58,641 nt of DNA, taken from NCBI GenBank assembly GCA_030770425.1, contig JASJFT010000260.1, positions 1 to 58,641 of the forward strand. The letters run 5' to 3'. Shown in pieces: positions 19,703-31,161 of the stretch. A program made the position numbers and the translations under genes. This DNA is from Darksidea phi (Eukaryota; Ascomycota; Dothideomycetes; Pleosporales; Lentitheciaceae). Positions within the stretch are counted from its first letter, which is position 1. Each line of letters begins with the position of its first letter. Under the pieces are notes generated by a model that was not told the DNA's origin, searched no databases, and worked only from the letters and a program-made list of their open reading frames with translations.

Positions 19703-22093
19703 TTACCTGATCAAAGTTTTCGTCTGCCTCTTGACAAACGGACTCGGCATGAAGTCGCCCTCAATCTCGGGATCCCATACCGCCACTTCTCTCGTCGTAA
19801 TTGCACTTCGAGCCTTGACTGGACTCCTCATTCCCGTCTTCATGACCCCTCGTTTGCCCTCGTCGTCACTCGCTGGGATACCCCTCGCTTGTGATAGCTC
19901 TACAAGTGTCCTGCCCTGGACACCGACATTGTTGCGAATGATCTGTCGGCGCATGGCTTCGTTACCTTTCTTGGACTTCGATGGGCCGGTGTTCTCGGCT
20001 GATTGAGCGGCGGGCATGCGGCGGACGGGGCTAGTTGTCTCGGAAGGAGTGGCGCGGAGGTTGCGGCGAGAGGGAGACGTTGACATTATGGGGACTGCAG
20101 AGGCAGGCCGAGGCTTTTGGGAGGGTGCAGCGAGGGAGGGTGCGGTTGTGAGGCCCCGTGTAGGCTTGAGTACAGGCTTGTTGGTGGTGACAACGCTCTT
20201 GAAAGGGTCAGCGCTGGCGGTGCGACTACCTGATGCGCTACGAGCACGTAATGTGGGTGATGGCGGAGCAGGAATGTCGTCCTCGTCTAGATCGGCGTTC
20301 CAGTCATCCTCCGTAGGGGACGGCGGGACTTCACTCTCCCATCTCTTCGCGCCGTCCTTAGCGGCGGCGAAGATGTTGTTGCGAGGTTGGTTGCGACGGG
20401 GTGAGAGCGAGAGACCGGCGAGAGATGCCGGTGCTGGGGAGGGTTCGGCCATTTGAATGTCCATGGGTGATGGGGGAGCATGCATGTTCGTGGGAGCGGC
20501 CATAGTCTGGGCACGAGCGAGAGGAGCACGTGCGCGTTTCTTCGGCACAGCTTTGGCGGTGATGGTGACGTCTTCTGCTGTGGGGTCTTCTAGAGACAAC
20601 GAGGACAGGGAAGACATGTCTGTTGCGCTGTTGAACTCCGAATTCGTGCCCAGGGTGCTTGTCGAGGCTAGCATGGTTTTCTCGGCGCTGTCTGCTGGGA
20701 AGAGGACGCTTGGTTCGTCAGGCAGGGTTGGTGTGCTCGAACGAGGCTCCAACTTGGGCGAAGAGCTGGGTCGGGCAGGGTACTTCTTCAAAGCCTTCTC
20801 GACGTGAATCTTAACCTCTGCTTCAAACCGGCCTTGTAGATGCTTGAACTCAACCTCCACCCGGCGTTCGACCTCCAGCTTAACTCTTCGCTCAATCTCC
20901 AGCTGAGCCTTGACTTCCCACTCACGACGTAGCTGGTCGTTGAGCTCTTTGCGCATTGACTGATATTTGGCGTCTAATTCCTTCTCCTGTCGGACCAGCT
21001 TCTCTCTCTCATCCCTCAGATCATGGCCTAGTCTCACCACCTCCTGCTCTTTGCGCATTAACTTGACAATCGGCAAGTTCAGCAACTGTGCAGTGTCTGG
21101 CCGATTTGTGGGGAAGACTTGTAGACAGCTAGCGATGACCTTACTCAGCTCTGGAGAGTAGCAGCTGGGGATAGGGGGGTATCGTCCGGCCTTGATCTTC
21201 TGTATGAGCTCGAAGTGCGTCTTCGCATTGAATGGAGGGTGCTTCGCACACATTTCGTATATTATGCACCCTAGTGCCCAGATGTCCGAATGCGGACCAT
21301 ACTGCTCTGCCTTGCAGATCTCAGGTGACATATAGAAGGGTGTGCCGACATATGTCGATGCGAAGTCGTGCGATTGGAGAATCTTGGAGAGGCCGAAGTC
21401 ACCGAGTTTGACGGAGTTGTCGTGGTCGAGGAAGACTAGAGTTTGTTAGTTTTGTTAGGGGCGAGAGAAAAGTGGCAGATACTGACTGTTCTCCGGCTTC
21501 AAGTCGCGGTGCAAGATCATAGGCTTCCCATTACGGTCGCGCACCGGCTTTGCGTCAACACCCAATCCCATCACATTACGGCCTGGCGCTGGCGCATCTT
21601 GTCCATTATGACATCGGTATAGGGCGCTAACAATCTGACTAAAGATGCTCCAGACGAACTCCTCGTCGGCAAAGTGATCCTTGTTTTTGAGGTTTTGGAT
21701 GACACGCCCAAGGTCGCCGTTGCCGCAGTACTCCATATAAAGGTGCAGGTCTTGTGATGCCTTCAGATGCTCGCGCTCGTAGTAGCGTACGATATTGGGG
21801 TGTACGAGCTCTTTTAGGATGGAAAGTTCGGCCTGGAGTTGCTCGCGCTCCTTCTGTGACATCTTGGAGTAACTGATCTCTTTGCGACAGAGTATCTGGG
21901 CGACGGTGAGCCAATTGCGCCCGCAAGTGAGTAGAGGATACCTACATATCCGTCCGACTTGCGCTTGACCTTGCGAATAATGCCAAATGAGCCATGGCCT
22001 ATAATTGCATTAGTATACAATCTGTACAAAAGGTACGAGGGCGGAGACATTACCAATCTTCTCAAGGACGTCGTATTTCTCGTCCTCAGGCAT
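19703..22093 (-). CDS. nimA: mitotic serine/threonine kinase NIMA
   Basis: Exons 22093-22054, 21998-21946, 21895-21487 and 21435-19703 join in frame across introns of 55, 50 and 51 nt to give 744 residues. The kinase domain occupies about residues 8-295: glycine loop IGHGSFG, RKEIS lysine region, HRDLKPEN, DFGLSK, and VGTPFYMSPE, typical of NIMA/Nek kinases. A charged coiled coil follows (about 295-385; many KELE/ERRV heptads), then a long Ser/Pro-rich tail with S/T-P sites, as in Aspergillus NIMA, whose tail controls degradation and localisation. It drives mitotic entry and nuclear pore opening in that family. The stop falls in AG|GTAAGC, so a further 3' exon is possible. Divergent from the BTB/ankyrin gene by 312 bp. 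Confidence 0.95.
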
Positions 22094-22405
22094 GATGATA
22101 AGTGTATGCAAATGCAAATATCATGCAGCGAAAGTATTCTGGAGGTGGGATGCTGTTATGTTAGTGGTGCGGAGGAGGATGTATGCGAATGTATGTGAAG
22201 GCGATTGTAGCGGGTGGCCAAGGCACCCCCGGCTGGTGTGTTTACGTCTCGTCGCGACCAGCAACCGCCGCCACACCCCTGATCCCTGCGTCCTCAGATC
22301 TAATCTAATCTTATCGCCGACGCCCGCCACTGAACATACATATCTGACGCCACTGCAAGGAACATTTGAACGATCCTTTTCCTGCATTCTTGTTACCTCG
22401 CCGCC
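22094..22405. promoter_or_regulatory. bidirectional promoter region nimA / BTB-ankyrin gene
   Basis: 312 bp between divergent ATGs at 22093 (-) and 22406 (+). It must carry both core promoters and leaders. I see no motif worth naming. Confidence 0.45.
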
Positions 22406-24417
22406 ATGAGTACCCTGAAGAAACACGAGATCGAGGTCGCACTAGCGACGGAGGCGCGCGCTGTCTCGTCTGGGCAACTGAAGGAGGACAATCCTCTCGA
22501 CACCAGCGAAGACTTCCGCTTGTTCTGCGAAGCATGCCGGCGGGGCGATTTGAAGGTGTGCCAGGAAATGATACAGGCCGGTGTCAACATCAATTCTAGA
22601 GACTCGCACGATTATACGCCTTTGATTCTGGTAAGCAGCATCTTTCACTCTTCCAAGTATCCCCCCCGTACCATAACATTGTTCATGGTTCATAACAGTA
22701 ACCGTTGTCTTCCAAGGCCAGCCTGTGTGGTCACTACGAGGTGATTCAACTGCTTCTTGAAAATGGAGCCCTCTGCGAACGAGACACCTTTCAAGGCGAA
22801 CGATGCCTATACAATGCGCTGAACGATCGCATACGGAACCTGCTCCTATCCTACGACTACGCGAAATCAACGAACCCTCTACAGCCCCTAGCTGCGCATA
22901 TTACCTCCCTCCTCACCCGACCGACTCCGAGAACCTCCGATATTACAATTCAAGCATATGGCCAAGACTTTCACGTACATAAATTTCTGCTCGCCGCACG
23001 TTCACCGTTCTTCGCAAAGAAACTGGCTATTGCGCCGGCTACATCGATATGGAAATTGCCACAAAACATACCTGCGGACTCTTTGGGGGTCGCTTTACAA
23101 TATCTGTATCTTTCCGAGGTATCAATACGAAAGGTGACACTCGGATTGAGTAGTGACGAGGAGATGACGGTGCTCAACGGCATAGACAAGATCGGGCGGC
23201 AGCTGGAGATAGAAAGACTATTTGAGGATATCACTGAAGTGTCAGACAGGAGGCTGCTACGGCAAAAGAGGACAGAAGAATTAGATCGAGGACGAGACCA
23301 ACTGGAAAAATGGTTTAAAGACAACGTGGTGAACAACAAGATGGTAGTGGACACGGGAAAAGTGGATAACGTGCAATGGGATCGGCATAATTCCATCTTC
23401 GCGGATGTGCTTCTCCGAGCAGACGACGATGAAGATGACTACGCCTCTAATGAGAGCGATGCCTCTCCCGGACCCTCAGAGTCGTCAACACCACCCCTGC
23501 GCACTACTCTCGGACCTCTGAATGGCATACCTGTCGGCCCAAGACAGCCGCGCTCGCCTTCACGGCAACGGCAACCCCGAAAATCAGCTTTATATCCAGC
23601 GCATAGAGCGATGCTGCTAAGATCTGAATACTTCCTGACGATGTTCAGCTCGACTTTCCGTGAAGCACAAGACACGCCATATTTGCAAATTATCAAGCTG
23701 GACTGCTCACCAAAAGTTCTCGAGGCCATCTTGACCTTCTTATACACCGAGCGATCGGACTTCGGTCTCGATGTCGCAATCGATGTCCTCTTCGTAGCGG
23801 ATCAACTATTCATCGAAAAGCTGAAACAACGTGCAGCGCTCATCATATCTACTCTCGGAAATGGCTCAACATCCACCGTAGAGTCGGAAAACCCTCGTGG
23901 TGAGACTGACGCCGAGGAAGCTGTTGACATCTACGAGATCATCCGAACGGGCTGGGACACGCGGGTACAGCGGTTAGAAGAGTTTGGCGCACGATACATT
24001 GCATACAGGCTCGAACGCTACATTGATGAACCAGAATTTGCAGACCTCGTCAAAGAATCGGCTCGACGGGTGAAAGCGCGCCAAGAGACGGATACTGTCG
24101 AACTGGTCGATGACATTCGTTATTATCTCAGCGACCGCTTTCGACTACGATTTGAAGACACTGGTTTTGACGAGATGATGGATGAGAATCCTCAACCTAA
24201 CGATGGCGCCCTTGCGGATGCAATGGACAACCTCGGCGTCTCGGACAAGGAAGTGAAGGCGTGTGCGCAAGATATCGAGAGTCAGATGGCTGCAGGAGCT
24301 ATTCGGACACTAGACGGCGAGATCGCCGGTGATGAGTTTGCACAGGACGCTATCAACTATCAGATCTTACTGGGAAAGATTGATAGATTGTTGGAAAATC
24401 TGGATCTCGATGCATAG
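22406..24417 (+). CDS. ankyrin and double BTB/POZ domain protein
   Basis: Exons 22406-22630 and 22717-24417 join in phase 0 across an 86-nt intron, giving 641 residues. Ankyrin repeats at about residues 38-115 (FRLFCEACRRGDLKVCQEMI, ASLCGHYEVIQLLLENGA) are followed by two BTB domains. The first is near 145-220 (SDITIQAYGQDFHVHKFLLA). The second is near 330-480 (SIFADVLLRAD, YPAHRAMLLRSEYFLTMF, LEAILTFLYT), interrupted by a Ser/Pro-rich insertion. This order matches ABTB1-like proteins and fission-yeast Btb-type proteins, which act as substrate adaptors for Cullin-3 ubiquitin ligases. The C-terminal 150 residues are acidic and helical. The substrate is unknown. Confidence 0.85.
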
Positions 24418-24663
24418 TTGGGTCATAGTTGGGTTGCATCATTTATGCGTGGACATAGGCATACACCATTATCTATAGATGAAGATCTGCTTTCCACGTT
24501 ACACAATGTGCTCTCATTTGGCTAGGACTGTTGGCGGTGCTCGCAGTCTGACATCATCCAAGAGCTACCCCACCTTCAGCCAGTGACAGCCCAGTCCGAA
24601 ATATGGTCGCCACTCGCCGTTTGACTAATAAATACGCACTCCTTGCGCAGCCATGAGATAAAG

Positions 24664-25672
24664 ATGCGTGCTTACACTCCCCTCCTCCGCTGCGCCGCCT
24701 CGCGACCTTTACTCTGTACACTTGCACGAACGTCAATTGCACCCAGCACTTCTCACAATCCGCGAATTGTACTACAACAAGGCGTCAACATGTCTACCGA
24801 ATCTACACAGTCGAAAGCCTGTCCGTCTCGTTATCTGAGCAGGATGGAACTCAACGCTAACCAATTGCAGGCTGCAACACGCCAGCAGTCGTCGCGAAGG
24901 GCTACCAACCCAAGGGCGATTGGATCGAGGTTGATGGATTGAAAACTTGTATGTGTTTTCTTCGCGACGAGCAATGCACTTCCAAATTCTTGCGCAATCA
25001 CATGTGCTGACGAGCAACACAGATGCCACTGGCCCTAAAGATGCTAAGCGGGGCATCCTCGTCGTCTATGATGTCTTCGGCTTCTTCCCGCAGACGTTGC
25101 AGGGCGCTGATATCCTTGCATACACGGATAAGGAGCGCCCGTACCAGGTCTTCATTCCCGATTTCTTCGAAGGCGCCGCTGCCGACATCTCGTGGTACCC
25201 ACCTGGCGATGACAAAGACAAGATGCAGAAGCTCGGTGAATTCTTCTCCAAATACGCGCAACCGCCCAAAACCCTCCCCCGCATCCCCAAAATCGTCGAC
25301 GAACTCAAGAAATCAAAGGGCCTTGAAAAATGGGGTATCGTAGGCTTCTGCTGGGGAGGCAAGATCACCAATCTATCGAGCCAGAAGGATTCGGTGTTCA
25401 AGGCCGCCGCGGCTTGCCATCCAGCTATGGTGACGGCCGACGATGCGCCGGGAATCACGATTCCGTATGCCATGTTGCCGTCCGGGGGTGAGAGCAAAGA
25501 GGATGTGGACAAATGGGAGAAGGCGCTTAATGTGGAGCATATTGTTGAGTGGTTCTCTGATCAGGAGCATGGGTTCATGGCGGCGAGAGCTGATTTAGAA
25601 GATGCGAAGGTTAAGAGTGAGTATGAGCGTGGATATAAGTTGGTGCTGGACTTTTTCCACAAGCATATCTAA
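24664..25672 (+). CDS. dienelactone hydrolase-family protein
   Basis: Exons 24664-24820, 24871-24948 and 25023-25672 join in frame (introns 50 and 74 nt). The long form is 294 residues from ATG 24664; an in-frame ATG at 24790 (MSTESTQ) gives 252. The extra 42 residues are rich in Arg, Ser and Leu with no acid, like a mitochondrial presequence. The alpha/beta-hydrolase fold shows the catalytic Cys nucleophile in GFCWGGK and the His in DQEHGFMAAR; the Asp is expected in between. Dienelactone hydrolases open lactones in aromatic-ring degradation, but many fungal paralogues have unknown substrates. SKACCNTPAVVAKGY before the first strand is typical of the fungal branch. No other aromatic-degradation genes are nearby. 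Confidence 0.87.
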
Positions 25673-26216
25673 GGTTTGATGGCTAGAAGTAGAAGAACTG
25701 AGGCCTGGTTGGGATATTCAGAGAAAGTCTAGCTCCTACCATGTTGCAAGTTGCAATGACCTTTACATCTTGATTCGGTACGATGGATTGCATATTTGGA
25801 CCGAAAGGTGACTGCACATGAACCTCAATTCGTCATCAGTTGACATTCTATCGGAATAGCGACCACCGACTACAGTAAACTTAGCCAGGATACCATGGGC
25901 GGGCCCCATGGAACCTTTAAAGTGGCGACTTCTTTAACGCGGGTTTATGCTAACCTTTATGTTCTAGGTCAAATACATCACCAATTGCCAGCTATTACTA
26001 TGATGAATTTCTGGGAGGAGAGAGCCATTCTCTGAAGCAAGAGGATATTATTCCGACCCTTTGCCGCCAAGATGAGATGTATATGGCATTCCCCAGTAGT
26101 CACATCAGCTAAAAGATTGAAAGCCCTCCATGTGGTAACGTAACGATGCCTTAAAAATAAATATAAACATAGCCATTCGACTCAAAAAACCAAAAGCTCT
26201 CAATCACTGAACCCCT
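25673..26216. other. convergent intergenic stretch
   Basis: About 0.5 kb between stops at 25672 (+) and 26217 (-). Nothing beyond 3' UTR sequence is recognised. Confidence 0.4.
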
Positions 26217-26790
26217 TCAATCGACCCGAAACGCCGCTACACCTGACTGATGGATTTGCGCCTGGAACTGCTTACATCCCTCCTCCCCCGCGCCATAACT
26301 CTCCGACCTACCCAAACAATCCTCCCCCGTTGACACCCTTACCACCCCGCCACCCTCGCCCGGCGTCCAGTACATTGAATGCGCCTTTTGCGCCAGCGCC
26401 GTACAGCTAATGCTCCCCGGACCTATGCCGCTGTAGAGTGTGATGATGTCTCCGGCGCAGTTGCTTTCGCTGTAGAACACTGTTGTGCGTGTGATTAGCT
26501 CGGGGATTTGTGTAGGGATTTGTGTAGCGTGGGTGAGTGAGCAGAGGGGGGAGATAAAGACGTACTTATGAAGTACTCGATGGTCGCACGCTTGGCGAGG
26601 AGGGCTTTTGCTTCTTCGGTGCTGGAGTGGGTTAGCTGGGGGATTTTTTTGTTGTTGGGGGGGTGTTTGGTATAAGGACGCACGACGTGATGTTGAGTGG
26701 GACGAGCTCGGAGGGTGCTGCCATGGGGACGCTGGCTACACTGGCGACAAAGGCTATCAGGGCAGCAGCGGCGCTGTTGAGGAGTTTCAT
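26217..26790 (-). CDS. small secreted four-cysteine protein
   Basis: Exons 26790-26684, 26621-26566 and 26479-26217 join in frame across introns of 62 and 86 nt, giving 141 residues. The N-terminus (MKLLNSAAAALIAFVASVAS) is a clear signal peptide with likely cleavage near Ala24. The mature protein has four cysteines, in SNCAGD, ISCTAL, EDCLGR and EGCKQF, so two disulfides are likely. It also has Gly-rich turns and ends in AAFRVD. No catalytic motif or named family is seen. Small secreted Cys proteins of fungi are often effectors or antimicrobial proteins, but nothing here proves that. The three-exon structure with consistent phases supports a real gene. Confidence 0.68.
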
Positions 26791-27585
26791 GGTGATATAT
26801 GTAGGTTCTTCTGTCTAGGTTTGGGGTTCGAGATATATGAATGCTCGAGCAAAGGCTTGACACAAGTACAAAGACGTTGATGAGATAGCTCTCTTTTATT
26901 GCCAGAGGAAAGTCCATTTCTTTTATACCCTTTCCTCTCCTTTCCTTTCTAGTTCCTTCGTCGATGATGCTATATCCAGCCATCCTTCATGAGGCGTTTC
27001 CTGGGCCGCTGTGCGAAAATCTCGCGCGAGAAGGAGTGATGAAACGACGATCTACCTATTCCTTCACAGGCGAAAACTGCCCATTTAAGCAAATCATTCT
27101 CTCTGCACAAGGCATACTTCCTCTTGGCAAAACATCGCGAATGGTACGAGCGGTACCATCCTCTGTTTCATGTTCTTTCGTACGTTACTCATCGGATGAC
27201 GATGGTCAAATTTCGGACTTTTTGTTAAGCCGTGAACGTCCGCGGGATGTGGCAATAGTCGTTAGATTAGCTTCTATCAAATGTCATGCAATTGCGCTGA
27301 AGTTTCTAGTGCTGTTGTCTAGCTCCGGAGTGTTGCTGAATCCTACGTGTAAGAGCCGTTTAATACAGGACTTCTCATATCTATGCTCGCAGTTACCTCG
27401 TAGACATCGAGTTCCCAACCAAACTACCTAATAACTCATACGACAAAACGATATTATGGTAGTAATACGAAAACAACGCTTGCTAAATTGGTATATGCAA
27501 CTCCAACCTAAACACCAAAAACACCAATGTTACCGCACCCTCGCCGTACCAACCCATCATTCGTCCAACTCTATACCTCCTTATC
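26791..27585. other. gene-free stretch upstream of the small secreted protein
   Basis: About 0.8 kb containing the promoter of the 26217-26790 gene and the 3' end of the beta-glucosidase gene. A 155-codon plus-strand frame (26964-27431) shows no protein-like features and is not called. Confidence 0.4.
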
Positions 27586-30500
27586 CTACCATCTCTCCTT
27601 CAACGGCAAATCCCTACTACTAAACCCAACACTAATTTCAAACTCCCCCTGAGTAGGCAGCACCCAGTTCTGCTTTCTAACGTCCCAGTAGCTAAGGTCT
27701 TTCCTTGTGAGTTCGAATTGGACCATTTCACGATTGCCGCCACCACCGCCATGCGTACTTCCCTTGATGCCTGGGACAACAGCTTCTTTTTGCGCCTCGA
27801 CATGTACCTTTTCAAAGCCCCTGAGGACCTTGACCGGGAAATCGATGGCTTCGCCTGTCTCGGGGTCTTTGTAGTTCTTGGGATACGAGATATAGAGTTG
27901 GACTACGCAGTCGCCGGGGCGTGTACCGATGTTTGTGAGCGAGGCGGAGACAGAAAGGAGGGGCGTGTAGAGGTCGGGGTTTCCGCCTTGGGCACCACCT
28001 GCGTCGCTATGTGGGGATTGTAGTTGGTTTGTCTTGATTTCGGACTTGTGGATGTCGGAGGTAGTGGTGACGTAGGGATATATGTACTTTTCCACTTTGT
28101 GGAACCCTTTGGGAAAGAGTGCCGTTTCGGGGTCGGGGATATCGGTCGAGTAAGTGGGCGGTTCGATGCCAGAGGGACGCGGTGCGGGTAGTGGCGTTTT
28201 GGGGCCGTGGCTAGAAATTAGGAGGGAGGAGAGTTGGAAGGTGGTGTACGACAGTCCGTATCCGAACTCATATCTCGGCGCAATCTCGTTCTTGTCGAAG
28301 TACCGATAATCAATGTACAGCCCTTCGGAGAAATTCTGCTGTGGCGAGAGACCGTCGACGGGACTTGGCAGGTACTTTACTTTACTGCCTGGACCGTAGT
28401 CGTCTTCTGTTTTGCCGATGGTATAGGGAAGGCGACCAGAGGGATTGACGGCACCAAAGAGGACGTCGACCAATGCGTTGCCGGACTCTTGACCGGGAAG
28501 GTTGGCGATGAGGACGGCTCTCACATTGGGAAGGTCTATGAAGTCCTCCAAGATTACGGGGCCGACGGTGTGGATCACCACAACGACATTACCGTTGCCT
28601 TTTCCGCAGTCTTTAGCGACGTCCTGGATGAGTTTGTCGCCACCCTTTTGGAGGTTGAGATTGTTGCGGTCGCCACGGACGTCTGCATTCCCATTAGCAC
28701 TGTCCTTTGTGTAGAGTATGAGTTGGATTTACTTACCAGACCATTTCTGGAACCCCTCTCCCGCATCCGAGTTCGCGAATACAATACAAAGATCCTGATC
28801 CTCCAGAATCTCCTTCTGCTTAGGTAACTTATTCTCAGGCCAATCGGTAAGGTATACCGAGCCATCATTCCAGGACCGCTTCAGCGCAGATAGCGGGTCA
28901 ACGAGGTAGGGAAAGCTTGCTGCGCCACTGCCCCATCCAGACGCCAGAGTACCGTCGTTGCAATGCTGATCCTCGCACGCGTTGATGCCATCGCGACTCA
29001 GACGAGCGTCTTCACCGAAGATACCGACGCGGAACTTCATATCTCCTTTAGCAGCAATCTCGTGCTCCTTCCATCCATTCCGGTCAAGTGGTAGAATATT
29101 CCCTTCATTCTTAACAAGGACTGTGCCTTCAGCGGCAATTTTACGGGCGAGGATATGATGGTTGCCTTGCGCCTCGACGAACTTGTTGACCACGCCTGTA
29201 GTCTTGTCTGAAGGGCTCCCCTCATGGATCTTGCCAACCTCCTCGTACGTCCAAGAAGAAAAGTTCGGGCCGTTTTGGGGCCACTTATCTTGACCGACTT
29301 GATACCAAGCTGCGACCACGCGAGTAACCATGTCGTCGATGCGCTCCATTGGTACACTGCCATTCAAAACTGACTTGGTGAGCTCAGGACCCCACAAACT
29401 CTCTCCTGCGGCCCATCGCAGACCGTCTCCAGGCATGCTCATATCCAAGCCGGCTAGGGACGCCGCGACACCAGCACGTTGAGCTAGCCAATCGCTCTGG
29501 ACAAAGCCCTGGAAGCCCATCTCGTCTTTGAGGATACCATTCATGAGCTTGCTGTTTTGGCAAGCATAGCTGGAGTTGACCTGTGTACAAATCAGCCTCG
29601 ATCCCAACCCCTATCCCTGTCGAAATCGACCTACTCACCTGATTATACGAGCACATAATACTTCCCACACCCGCCCTAATACTCTCCGCAAAAGGCCAAG
29701 CATAAATCTCATGCAACGTCCGATCATCGATATTACTTGAGATCGCATTTGGCAACCCCCACTCCCACGCCTGTCGGAAATGCTCTTGCTCATTCAACAA
29801 AAAGTGCTTCGCGGTAGCAATGACACCCTCTTCTTGGATTCCCTTGATTGTCTGCGCGGCCGCAACACCCTGCAGCACAGGGTCCGAGCCAAAGCCTTCC
29901 CAATTGCGCCCTCCAGCTGGCATACGTCCCAGAGGCCCCATCGCGGGACCAAGTATCACATTGATACCCTTCAACCGTGCCTCTTTTCCATGAGCCTTGC
30001 CGCGCTGGTACATCAGCTCTTTATTCCATGTCGCTCCCACTGTGACTCCCGCCGGAAATGCCGTAGTGTTATCCGCAAACCGCAATCCAAGCGGACCATC
30101 CTGCAGACACAATGCCGGAAACTTAAGCCTTGACACCGGCCCCGTATTCCCCACACACATCTGCATCTGCCACCCCGTCCCGGTCGTGATATTCACCTTT
30201 TCCACCAGCGTCATCTGCTTTACCAACTCCGCCGCCTTCTTATAACTCTCTTCCCAACTCTTATCTGTCCCGCCCTTCGGTGTAGGATACCATGGCGGAC
30301 TCAAACCATCCTTCGGCATCGTCGTCTTGTACGCCCACAGCCCACCTGCAGTAAACAACAATACCACCGCCGCCACAAAGATCAATAGCCAACAACACCA
30401 TTGTCTCGGCCCACAATTACGACTAGGCTTCTGTCTCGGGTGACCCGCCGCAGCGATCTCGGCGTCTTTGTAGGAGGGTTTGCGTGTGCGGAGAGCGCCG

Positions 30501-30679
30501 GTACTCTTCTTGCGTTTCAAGGTTCCGGCGTCATAATTAAGAGGATCGTATTCTTCTAGATCTTCGTAGGAGGACGCGTTGGAATCGAAGGATAGTCGTG
30601 TGGGGCTATCGTCGTCAACGGCGGCATCGATTTTGGCGTACTTGCCCCTTCGGAGGTCGCTCAGCTCCGTCGGAGGCAT
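27586..30679 (-). CDS. membrane-anchored GH3 beta-glucosidase
   Basis: Exons 30679-29639, 29580-28737 and 28682-27586 join in frame across introns of 58 and 54 nt, giving 993 residues. There is no cleavable signal; a cytosolic polar N-terminus is followed by one membrane helix at about residues 93-115 (CCWLLIFVAAVVLLF), so it is type II. The GH3 N-terminal barrel includes LQDGPLGLRF, the KHFLLNEQE block, and nucleophile Asp377 in GFVQSDWLA. The GH3 C-terminal domain and a fibronectin III-like domain (LYTPLLSVSASLTN to the end) follow. It hydrolyses terminal beta-glucosyl residues of oligosaccharides. The layout matches the large membrane-bound beta-glucosidases of Pezizomycotina that act on cellobiose or cell-wall glucans; the substrate is inferred. 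Confidence 0.93.
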
Positions 30680-31161
30680 TTTCGCTCAGTATATAAGGGT
30701 AAGAAACGTAGGAATGACAGTCGGGGTGTTGCGGAGGGTTTAACAGGTTTGAAACAGCGGCAGCCCGAAGCCCCAGTATGGTTCTAGCGATGAGGCATGA
30801 GTGTTTAGTGTTACCGGTCGCGATAATTGGAAGCGCTGGGAATGAACAACACCAGAAAATAGGCTTAACACGACTAAATGAGTGTGAACTGTGGGACGAG
30901 GTGTCGTGGCCGGCACTTGAAAGCAGTCATGGGGATGTCCCCTGGCGATCCCGACTTTCCGATGGCGCGGCGCCACGCCACTTCCGCGTCCCTACCACTT
31001 AGCACACCTCTGCCATCGCACAATTGATTGATACTATGTCAACATGACACTGCAAAACAATTATTGCCGTATTATTTGGTGAATTCTGGGTAATAGCTTT
31101 ACGACTTATATTTACAAACAGGTGATCAAGCACGCCGATTCGCCTCACAGGCTATCTCGTT
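30680..31161. other. gap between two minus-strand genes
   Basis: About 0.5 kb with the beta-glucosidase promoter and the 3' UTR of the methylcitrate synthase gene. Nothing else is recognised. Confidence 0.4.

Noticed and set aside
26964..27431. 155-codon plus-strand open frame
   Set aside because: No domain, no leader or splice support, and it lies in the promoter of the secreted-protein gene.
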